Below, one piece after another: positions 1 to 9,396 of a stretch of DNA of 64,000 bases. A model generated the notes under the pieces. That model saw only the letters and a program-made list of their open reading frames with translations. It had not been told where the DNA came from and did not search any database. How positions within the stretch are numbered: position 1 is the first letter of the stretch; every line of letters begins with the position of its first letter. Source of the DNA: Armillaria gallica. Taxonomy: Eukaryota > Basidiomycota > Agaricomycetes > Agaricales > Physalacriaceae. The translations under genes and the position numbers were made by a program. The stretch covers positions 7,378,001-7,442,000 of the forward strand of contig JBANDB010000002.1 of NCBI GenBank assembly GCA_037576215.1. Reading direction: 5' to 3'.

Positions 1-9
1 GTGTGCTAA

Positions 10-124
10 CAAGCGCTAGGCGTAGTTAGCGAGTTTGTCAGCAAGCGCTAGGCGTAACTGACGGGGTTTCCAACAAGCGCTAGGCGTAGTCAGAAGGCAA
101 ACGGAACGGCAAGCGCTAGGCGTA
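10..124. repeat. Four-copy short tandem repeat
   Basis: The 15-mer caagcgctaggcgta occurs four times without mismatch, starting at 10, 42, 74 and 110 (periods 32, 32 and 36). The spacers differ. It may be a regulatory or LTR-type array cut by the window edge, but no element boundary is visible. Confidence 0.85.
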
Positions 125-390
125 ACCGATCAGATATGCTTAGATCACACAGTTAAGTGGACGTTGAAGAGTAGTGAAATTAGATTAAGATTTACAATAG
201 TACAGACTGTGATTATATACTAGAGGTTTCGAGTCATTATTGTTCTACAATGTTCTACTGTATTCTGGTGTCTGTAGGAAAAATAGAGAAAGTAAGAGAA
301 GATTTGAGCAAGTCACCTTTGAGACCGAGAAGCCCGAGTACAGGCATGTGTTGACTCATGGGCCGAGTCGGCAGGTACCTGATATCCATA

Positions 391-1063
391 ACAATTCCTT
401 CTGCTACTATCAGACACCTCCTCCCGTTGGAGCAAGGGCTGCTGCTGAACTTCGTTCTCAACAACCCTCGGGAACGAGTTTGACGCTAGGACTGTGGCGA
501 GGTGGAGGGGAAAGGGTGGTAAGAAGTCGTGGGGAAACGGCCGCGCGTCTGGGGTCTTGAATTTACACTGAGACGACAAGGAGTCGGAGTGTAGAGTTGT
601 CGGGAAGCTGGACACAAGCCTTATCCATTGAATGTTACGTCACGCATGTCTACATGGTAAATAAGAATACGACAATATCGTGGAGATCTTCTCAAAGTTT
701 ACCAGGCATTTGCTTACGCCCTTCTCGTTCTAGCTACCCCGAAATGCAATTGAAGGTCTCGTTGGACTGCTTTACGGATGACAAGCATCGTGGTGGGTGC
801 AGAATTTTGAAGACAGTAGCTTATGTCTTGTGCCTTGAACACACGATTTTCCTTCGGTATTCATTTGAAAGTTGTATCGTTACAAGTTACGGTGTACTTG
901 ATTAGCTGGTCGAATCATCACGCCTTATCCTTGGCTTCTTCCATCCTGACCCACATACCGGCCTATCCAGCAAATGTCATTTCAGCACAAAACACCAAAT
1001 AACCCATAGTAAGACCAACCTTAGCATACATAGTCAAATGCAACCCAAACATAATCTTATCTA
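391..1063 (-). pseudogene. Detached copy of the 3' end of the CYP63-like P450 gene
   Basis: This stretch matches 37,743-38,438 in the same orientation. On the minus strand it carries the last codons of the P450 at 38,288-40,902. The final exon reads [14 protein letters not shown] and stops at 920-918; the intact gene has [14 protein letters not shown]. The tail of the preceding exon (HLTMYAK) lies near 1,030-1,060. The rest of the P450 is missing: at about 1,063/1,064 the similarity jumps to the MYND locus. It is therefore a non-functional gene fragment plus 3' flank, moved by a rearrangement. Confidence 0.8.
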
Positions 1064-3990
1064 GAAGCCTGCTTCGAGGTAGCGGCACCTGGATCCCTAT
1101 ATTTTTCACCTGCGTCAGTTTCCTTCGCCTTTCTCTCTCTGACCAGATCCTTCAATATCAAGCGGCTTCAGTCACTGTACGAGTTCGTTATAGGCCCGTA
1201 AACTGGCCCGTATATTCCCCAATATTCCTTGCTATTTGAGCCCAGCTCGCAGACAAGACTTCATCACATCTCGGATAGATGATTAGAATGAATTATTATT
1301 CATCATTATCTGTGCACACATTCATACCCATCAATAGAACATTCGAGCGGTCGGCAGAGTTACTACTTCGTCCTTGGTTTCCCGTGGTAATTAAATGCAT
1401 CAACGCTAGCTACTCATGCGTAGCCAATAATTATGATTGGACTCGTGATTTCAAAATATATATTCTACATCCAGAATCTTGCCGTCGCCCAACTTGATGT
1501 GAACAGGAGGCTCGCCCTTCATATTTACGTCCTGTCTCCAGTCCGGTTTGGGTTGCATGGATGATACCTCCCTTTGCGAAAAATGATCTAAAATTGAGAT
1601 GTAACATTGCAACAGGTCTTCCAAGACAGAGAAACAACACACTAATGATTACAAGAGACACTTGAACATCGTTTTCGGCCGAGAACTTCAAAGTGAAGAT
1701 AGGAATGCACACTTCTTCAACCCGACCTTGCCCTGGTATATGATCAAACTCATTGAGCATCTCGCGGATGTATACCTTCCCCTTGCCAGGATCTGGTCCC
1801 ATTCTCGTTTCAATGTCTTGCCAGACATCCTCGAGCTTGAAAACTCCAACTCCTGTGGTTCTGAACTGGTCGAGATGATCCATTACGGATGGGACATACT
1901 CGACTTCCTGGTATATGATGTGTGTTCTGCCTCGTGATGCATCGCGCGCTAGTCCAAGGGCATGTGCAAAGGACTCTACCGTTTTCGGCCTTACGTTTTC
2001 TCTGTAATTCATCCAGTCTCGAAATTGTCGTGCTGCAAAGGCATTCTTCCTCTCAAGATCTGCTAATCTCCGGAAATATGCGGCATCCTCTCTGGAATCA
2101 TCATTGACACCATATCTAGTGATCAAGCCGATATGTTCACCTGCAGGATATCCTGTATCATTCGGGAGCGTCATGAGCACTCCCATAGAGCATGTATAAT
2201 GGAAAATATACTTGTGGTAGCGCCAGTTCATTTTCTGGCACTCTGTGGAACTTGGAGAACCGTTATTTCAGGATTGCGTATTCTGGAAGAAAAGGAGTTA
2301 TCACTGACCAGTAAGATTTATACTTGCATTTCGAGCATTTCGACAATTTGACTTGGGGTTCGCTGGCACGGCAGTTTCGGCAGCTCCTTTTTTCAGTAAT
2401 TTGCATTTTCAATGCTGCCTTCCTATCATCGAGCCACTTTGATCCACCAAGGCCTACGGAAACCGGATCTATGGCTGGATCAATGTCCGTAGTGAACATT
2501 GGTACCAAAACGGAATTCTTGAATACATGCGGATGCTTCTTTTGCTCTGACATGAAGCGCAGTGGTTCCAGACTCGCTTGTACCGAAGGTTGGATCGCAA
2601 ATGATACGCGATAATGCTGCTTTTGCTTCAACGTCGTCTGTTCTTGCGCGCGCGGGGCATACAGCAAACTTGTATAACCCCCTTTTACAAACAGTTAATA
2701 TGGGAATGAGGCGGCTACGATTGCAGATACGCACCGGTTTATAAGGTAAATATCAGACTTTCCACTGCGCGCCTCCATGATACATCGACATCGAATATGG
2801 CGGAGAGCTTCCAGTGGTTGGTTGATTTGGGGTTTACTAGGTTTCATTGACAATGAATCAGAGGTGAAGTGGTACACCAGAATCAATATTCACAGAAGGT
2901 GATTGGCCAGCTTGTATCGGCAATTTTGAAGCTAAGTAATCATTGATCAGTACGTGGAGAAACTTGGATTCTGTAGAGAAACATTTTACCGTGAAGTACC
3001 GTTCTGTCTCTATAGTGATGCCTCTGCCTTGCCCTTGCGGCGCGAGATGACCGTACATCTTCAGCTGCTCGTCTGAGCCTTCCAAGAAGGCACGGATGAT
3101 CCATTCGAGAGACCAGATACATTGTTGTAAAATATCTTCGGGAACTATACACTATAAGAAAAAGATATATATCTGGAAATGCAGTGACATTTACCATCCT
3201 CCTCAAAGCAAAGATAGCTGAACTGAAAGAGATGAGGAAGCATAGAGTTGTGCCGGCGGAAGGGGGCCCATAGGTTCGCCTCTAATATTAATAGTCATCG
3301 GAATTCGAGGCGGTATCGGAGCTCGCATGAGTCCGATAACTGTTCATTGTCACAGGTCAGAAGAAGACCTAGAGCTATCAGATAGTGTACACTGTAGATC
3401 ACCTTTAGCTGCTTGGTTGCGAACCAGGGCTAGATCAGGCATCTTGTAATCCACAGGGAGATTGAAACCAATCAGATACGCTCGCGGAGCATCTTGTGCT
3501 GCAGAGGCTGTTGCTGAGTCCATCGAGTGAGCAAACAAGATGGTGCTTTGCGATGTTTGTCGATGGATCAATCGGACCGGACTCAGTCGTCAGATGGCAC
3601 AATCAGTCTACCACACCGTAAAGGACATTCACTCCAGACTATCAACCAAAAGGGAAATAAAATAGTACGATCTGAATGCATGCAGCATTATCACAAGCTA
3701 GATGCACCGGTGTTTCAAACTGTCGCATTGATCGATGATCCAAGAAACTGGTTATATACGGACAATCAGAGAGGGAATATTAGATTATATAGAATATTTT
3801 CACGTTTGCTCGGCAGTCAGTAGGAAAACTCATTAGCATCCGCGAACACTACTAAGTAGAAGCTCAGCTTTGAAGCCTTTTGTTGGGTTATCCTTCCTCC
3901 CACCCTCAGCACAATGTTATACTTGCTCCATTTCACTGTGGGCTCGCTGTAGCATTTGATGGCTGTTTGTGCTGCTGGAACCGTATCGCG
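1064..3990 (-). repeat. Inverted-duplication arm A of the MYND locus
   Basis: This is an inverted copy of 30,586-33,655. It includes the whole MYND-type gene, about 450 bp upstream of its start and about 390 bp of 3' flank. Encoded protein segments are roughly 85-90% identical between the arms, with scattered indels. The upstream parts share the end of a small ORF (TVKWSKY...FADANEFSY) ending at 3,817 here and at 30,745 in the other arm. Confidence 0.85.
1451..3523 (-). pseudogene. MYND-type zinc-finger protein, copy A (internally deleted)
   Basis: The likely start codon is at 3523 (MDSATASAAQDAPRAYLIG). The likely stop is at 1451, after an end reading IKLGDGKILDVEYIF. Several small introns are needed. 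The zinc finger is split by introns. Its first part reads CRNCRASEPQVKLSKCSKC. Splicing to an acceptor just before ttccacagag gives YCSTECQKMNWRYHK, the MYND pattern. A helical region precedes it. MYND fingers are zinc-binding protein-interaction modules, and the role of this protein is unknown. Compared with copies B and C, about 110-130 bp are missing near 2,540-2,560, so the segment joining HVRAK to KKHPH is lost and the frame is disturbed. Probably a pseudogene. Confidence 0.65.
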
Positions 3991-4079
3991 GGGTTCGCTA
4001 GGTAAATGGTGCAAAGATAAGCTACGAACAACCGGAGAACTACGGAACGGTTGCCGAAACATGCACGTGACTGGCGGGA

Positions 4080-4200
4080 TGCGGGCCCCACCCAACGCTC
4101 CGTCGATCTCGAGGAGGAGGCGAAAACCCCCCGGTTCGATGCTGGACACGCTGAGTGCAGAGTCACTCGAAGGCGCGGCTTGACGAGAGTCCGTCGCCGC
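4080..4200 (+). repeat. Fragment of a Ser/Pro-rich repeat family
   Basis: The stretch resembles 20,860-20,950 and 24,760-24,830. The shared translated pattern is an RRKSPRS-like motif followed by (A)LSA(E/D)SFEG. It is too short to be a gene here and looks like one more relic of a dispersed coding sequence. Confidence 0.4.
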
Positions 4201-4379
4201 CAGGCGCCAAGGGCCGACAGTCGTCAGGGAGTCTCGAATTGAGTTGAGATGGGATGCAAGTCGTCGTGTGTGGACGGGATGAGGAGGTGATTATAGGGAG
4301 GGAGTAATTGGATAGTCATGGAAATTCCTCGCTTGGCAGGACGCACCAAGCGGCCATCACAGCCCCATTGTGCAGTACA

Positions 4380-5280
4380 AGTCTCTTTTTCCAAGGTGCG
4401 TCGCCTATTTTCACTGTTTTCACGAGGTAACACATCTTTGGGTAGTATTCCAGGACTTCAGGATTTAGTACTGGTCGAGGACCGCTGGATACAAGCGAGC
4501 GTGCACGGCTACTTGAAGACTTCTATGAACTCAGAATTGCTTCGGAAGGATTGCCAGCGACACCACTAAGCTCCCTTCTCAACTACCCCCCTTGCAGCCG
4601 AGGTCAGGAATCCAGTATCGGTGATTTGAACCGGACCGCGATAGACGTCGATACTTCCTTCGAGGATTGGGATGGATGACTTAAGACCGGAAAGAATGGC
4701 AACACGCCTACGAGCCATCCTATAGACGGGAAGGAAATGGGGAAACAGTGTTTGGAGTGCTCACACTAGTAATCTCTCCGTTGTCGTGAGTCTGTTAACT
4801 CCTCCAGATACAACTGATCTAAAAGCAGATAATACACAGCTCTCGTTATCGTCAAAGTCTTCAGCCCTAGGCCTCAATGCTCAGCATTTGGTCTCTCCCC
4901 CGCCACGGGCATAGGGCATGCTCTCCGCGTCGAGATCATTATAGCAGCCTGCCAGCCAGACCTCGTCTGGCCCGGTGTGTCCTTGACGTTGGCAGGAACT
5001 TCCTGTTCTCGAGGTAAGCTTTCTACTCTTTGTTTTACTTGCTCATCATCTTAAATGGCCACAGTCGTTCTCTGCGTGACATTGATGGATCTCCCGTGCT
5101 CTTGCAAAGCGTACCGCTCGTTTTCGGTAACTGCCGCTCTTTCATTTTGTTTCAATTTCGCTGACAGCTCAGTCGTTAGCGGCGCGCTCACTCTGGTCTG
5201 ACTTACCTGTGGCACATGTTTAATTATCCTAGGGCTCGCCAAAAAGCGAGGAAGAGCCGACCTAAGCCACCAAAGTGCAT
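4380..5280 (+). repeat. Copy of the P450-downstream DNA (37,235-37,735)
   Basis: Collinear but diverged direct similarity to 37,235-37,735. Shared blocks include gcctattttcactgt, gatctaaaagcagata, tcaaagtcttcagcc and gatcattatagcagcc. The match ends at about 5,275 here and 37,735 there. That is within about 10 bp of where the match of 391-1063 begins (37,743), so the 37.2-38.4 kb segment is present at this locus split and in swapped order. Confidence 0.7.
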
Positions 5281-5535
5281 AGTTTTGTTCCTGAAATCAG
5301 GAAATTGTTTTGGCATCTTTGTCAACACCTGCATTCTGAGTTGCGTCGCCATGTAACGATAACGATCCCACTTTGGATGCCACTTTAACTGCTCGCTTTC
5401 CCATTCGAAGGAGACCCTACTTTCTTGCATGCACCGGCGACTATACCCAATAGTAGCCAATAGTTCACTCGGGACGGCTGTCAGTGCCACGTTGACCCAA
5501 AGTCTTAGGTCACCGAACCATAGACCATCCTCCAA
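5224..5535 (-). other. Unassigned 103-codon ORF
   Basis: A minus-strand ORF with a protein-like composition (WVNVALTAVPSELLATIGY, then a charged segment rich in W, K and R). No family was recognised. It partly overlaps the end of the 37.2-kb repeat copy, so it may be an exon of a disrupted gene or chance. Confidence 0.2.
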
Positions 5536-6388
5536 CGTCCTCGAGACAATCTTCCGTCCTTAGTGGGGTCGAGGTCCTCCCTAGTCCTAGTCGTTTCTAA
5601 ATCGCTCTTGTCTTCCACCGGGACGCCTACGTTTAGAGTAAGTCTATTACATGTTGTCACATACAAAGATGCTGATAAGGCTCTACCCTAGATGCCCTTG
5701 TTTTCGGTTTCCGTGCTATTTAGGCGCTTATTCGAAGCAACTTGAAATGTACTGGCCTTGTAGCTGACTTGCAGCCTTTTTTCAGGCCGCTGACTTCACC
5801 CACTCCGAGTCTCCTCTCTCTTTTTGACTATCATGATGTCGTGGAACATTCGAGGCCCACCAAACCAAGCACTCTAAAGGTGAACACACCAAGCTTGTCA
5901 TCAACTCCAGCGACGTATCCACCTCCCCCATCTTCTCCTCGTCCATCTTAGGCTGGATTTGGTGGGATAAGAGCAGTGGTCCACAAATCCGCTACAATCC
6001 ACATTCGCCACCAGAGATGAAAATGACTTTCGGCTACTCTCTAGCCCAGCGTAATTTCGATCTTGATGTATGCCCGGTGACTACCTCTATCAGTGAGAAG
6101 AGAAGAAAGCGGGGGAAGCTTGAGACTGCGATTTACTGTCGCTGGTCTTAGTGTTGCCGTGGTGCTCGCCTCACTTCAGTCAGGATCGGCAGGCTTTCCG
6201 CCCAGAAGATTCAATTCATATGTCGTTTAGGAAGGGAGGTCGCGTCCTTTCCGTGCTGGAGGAGGACTGCACACCCCCATGTTCAACGTCGTAGTCCAGA
6301 ATCCTCTACCCTTCAGACGCCTGCTACACCTGCAGTATGCTAACTCCGTCGATGACGAATCCTGGTGCTGTGAACGCGACACTCCGTC
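5536..6388. other. No convincing gene; short Pro/Ser-rich ORF
   Basis: A plus-strand ORF at 5,742-5,951 encodes a Ser/Thr/Pro-rich stretch (ending PPPPSSPRPS) similar in style to the disordered ORF at 25 kb. It could be a relic of the same repeat family. Nothing else is supported. Confidence 0.3.
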
Positions 6389-7172
6389 AGCGCGTGATTG
6401 AGGGACTGAGGTACCAGGAAGATGGGAGTGTCGCGCGTAGACCCTGCCGTCGGTGATTTGCTCGCCGGAAGTCGATCCGTCTTCTCAGCCCTGGCCTAGC
6501 CATGCCTATCCTCCGTAACGCTCGACCTTCGGATCTCAGAGCCCTAGTCAACAAAGGAAGGGCAATGAGTATGGAACAGGTCATTTGAGCAAGAGGGGGA
6601 GTATAAAAGCGCGAAAGCTATGGCGCTGATGAGACACAATGCGACAGTGTACTCAAAGATGTACTCTCCAAGTTCCTTCGAGATCAGTCAAGGCGAAAAG
6701 CCACGGGCATCTCTCATCGTTCTACCATCAACACGCTGGATTGTCGTCCTAGGGAAGCGAGATGACCGCTCGCTCGACCTCGGAAAAAGGGCTTGCGAAA
6801 GGGAGGAATCTTGAGGTATCGATGGGGGCAAAGAATAATCTCCATTAGACAAGGAGACGACGTTGTTTCTCTCCAGTGATCTGAGTCGTCGTAAAAGCAA
6901 CAGCAGCCGGAGATCAGTGAGATGGAAGAAGGACCGTGGAGGTTACCGGAGTAGGGATTTGATTTTTGACAAGACATAGATCATGTGTACGTCATACAGA
7001 GGCCCAGAGTCGACGCAATGACTCGGCCAATCAACCGAGTCGTCCAGTATTCTAGTCTTCCCACCAAGTTTGCACCAAGTACAATCCGTCCTTCGAATGA
7101 CAACTCACAGCTAGACGTCGACTCTGCTGAGCACAATCTTCATATTGCATTGCTATAATTCTAATAAAAGCC
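6389..7172. repeat. Dispersed repeat R3, copy 1
   Basis: Similar to 22,163-22,783 in the same orientation, starting at gtgattgaggga(c)tgaggtacc and ending near an aaaagcca block. On the minus strand both copies carry a decayed reading frame with the motif LGEYIFEY followed by a hydrophobic stretch, suggesting an old membrane-protein exon. Indels make the copies unequal in length. Confidence 0.65.
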
Positions 7173-7795
7173 AACTGGGAGGGAGACGAGTACGTGGTAA
7201 TTTTCATTGGGTCCAACTCAGCATGGTGTCCAAAAACACTTGTCGATATACGCAGTACTACTTTGGCACAAACAACACTCTTCCCGGTCGGTAGGGCGAA
7301 AGGATCGTCTTTCTGAAGACTTTGTTCCCAATCGGCACATTTCCTGCGTCGTCATTCTCGTTCCAAATCCAGTCGCTCTGCATCAAATCCAAAGCGGTGG
7401 GGAGAGGGATTGCTCCCAGGCGAAGTCGTCTAATCTGGACTTTTCAAGGCCGTCGGGAGCAGGTGTTTGCAGTGTCTTGTAAGATGCATCTGTGACAAAC
7501 GTTTCACTGGTTTCGTCCAGGTAGTCGACGAGAATCAGAGTAAGGAGTCCAATGGGGCCACCGGCTTTGGCAGCGTTGACATTGTTGATTTCAGGGCCAA
7601 GACTGACAACGGATTCTTTAAATTTATGTGCATATTGTAATGTAATATCTTTGAATACAGGATATGTTTACTTTTGAATCCTTGTGAATATTTACCCTCG
7701 GACTCGTACCTGCCGTGCTCGCAGCGGCCCACTTCATTGAGTATATATTGGGTCCACCCGATGCGGGACCCACCTAATCCAATGCATTACCATCC
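7173..7795. other. Intergenic, no gene recognised
   Basis: Several short overlapping ORFs are present on both strands, but none has recognisable motifs or a homologous counterpart in the window. This is where the missing C-terminal half of the adjacent NLR gene would be expected, and it does not match the corresponding part of genes B or C. Confidence 0.4.
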
Positions 7796-9380
7796 TTACA
7801 CCCATTCGATATCGCGGCCAACTTGCATCGAAGCTGTGTCCAGAATGAATGTGGTTACAGCCGAGTTTGGTGCAGTGAATGCCCGAGATACGGGTTCGGT
7901 GGGACGACTAAACACAAGGAGTCGCATGAAAGGCAGTCTCCGACCGAATCCTCTGGATAAAACTGCGAGCATCTCTTTGGATGGATCACATTCATCCATA
8001 CCATCGATGATGATGACCAAAGGCCCCTCGTTGGCCAAGTCCCGGAGACTTTCCAAGGGCCCTTGAAGAAGTAAGCGAAATTGCTCACTCGGTGCCATTG
8101 ACAAAACGGCGCGATTTCTGCTAATCACTTTCGAAATAGTGGTCCCGATCCGGTTATCGGACATCCCCAACGAGTATGCAATACTCATGATCAGGTGTGA
8201 TGCGTCGGAGTATTCAACGCGATCGTAGCGAACGAAGGCGCCAAGACGCTTGCGCGTGCTGATGTGGACAGTGAGAAGTTCATGGAGCGTACCCGCAAGC
8301 GAGCTCTTCCCCGTCCCGACTGAGCCTCTGCACCACAGCATACCTCCGCTGCACTCTGCGATCCAGGCCATGAGATAATTGATGGCTTCGACGCATGTAC
8401 CCTTCATGCAGGTAGATTTGGGTCTGAGCTCGGTGGATGGACGAAGATCCCGGATCAAATCCCTCACGGCTAGATACGGTTTTGAGTGCTAGTGTGTATG
8501 CGTAGGTTCAGATACGTACTCATTTCGCTGACCTGCTTTTGGATCCCCAGCGTCACTACGAGGCCGTCTCTTGCGACATCATCGTGTAGCTGATTACGCA
8601 AGTATGTAAACCCTTCACAAAACTCCTTGGCCTTGTCTGACAGGTTCAGAGTGAATATTCGCTCTAGAGCCAGAGAGATCAAGGTTGAGGCTCGATATAT
8701 TCGAATACAAATTCATTCCACTATACCTGTGACCCGTTTATTCACATAACCTTCAATGAAATAGGAGCATTCAACGGTTTGCTCGAATAGGCACTCATAA
8801 ACGCGATGAAGTTGATCTCGCCTTTGCAGTATTTCATCCTCACTAGCATTCAGATAAGCGTTCAGCATGGTGTCATAGAGGGCGAAGAGAAGCTGATTTC
8901 TCTCTTTCTGCTTCTTCAAAACCTGTTGGTTAAGTGACAAGTGAAAATCGGCTATTATTCGAAGAGCATGAATAACGGGCCTACATTAAATCCGATGGAC
9001 ACAATATTGAACGAAACTTTAGCGGCAGGATGGACCTAAGTGTGTGTCAGCTGAGTTGATGTATCATTATACTACGAGCCCACCTCGGCTAGCATATCGA
9101 TCATCTTCTTCAAGGGTTCCAGAGAATCCAGTGCGGCTACAATTGTACCAGGACGCTGATTAGGTTTGGTGACCGCCTTGACCGGCTCTTGTTCTAAATA
9201 AAGTATATGAGACTCATTGTAGTGCTCATCCTCTGAATTCGTCACGAACTTTGGACATAACTGACAATCCGGACGTCAGTAAAAAATATTCTCGAAGTTC
9301 TTTATGGAAGCTGACCGTTTCCTGTCTAATTTAGCTTGAGGAGTAGGCTTCTCGTGTACAGTTCGAGGAGCAGGTCTCAT
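7796..9380 (-). CDS. NLR-like STAND NTPase A, truncated after the NACHT core
   Basis: This is a NACHT-type STAND NTPase; such proteins act as cytoplasmic signalling switches in fungal self/non-self responses. The proposed start is at 9380 (MRPAPRTVHEKPTPQ). Short exons follow, joined by introns of about 50-60 nt, encoding a helical N-terminal region. It contains a VHPAAK exon, then a Leu-rich exon with VYECLFEQTVECSYF, resembling the fungal STAND Goodbye-type N-terminus (inference). The large exon has Walker A (GSVGTGKS, near 8,305-8,330) and Walker B (VIIIDGMDECD). The ORF ends soon after FSRP, about 300 residues earlier than B and C, so the winged-helix and C-terminal parts are missing. A gtaagg follows the last codons, so a further exon is possible but none was found. 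Only 17 bp separate its start from the stop of gene B upstream. Confidence 0.75.
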
Positions 9381-9396
9381 CTTTTAGCAGCACACG

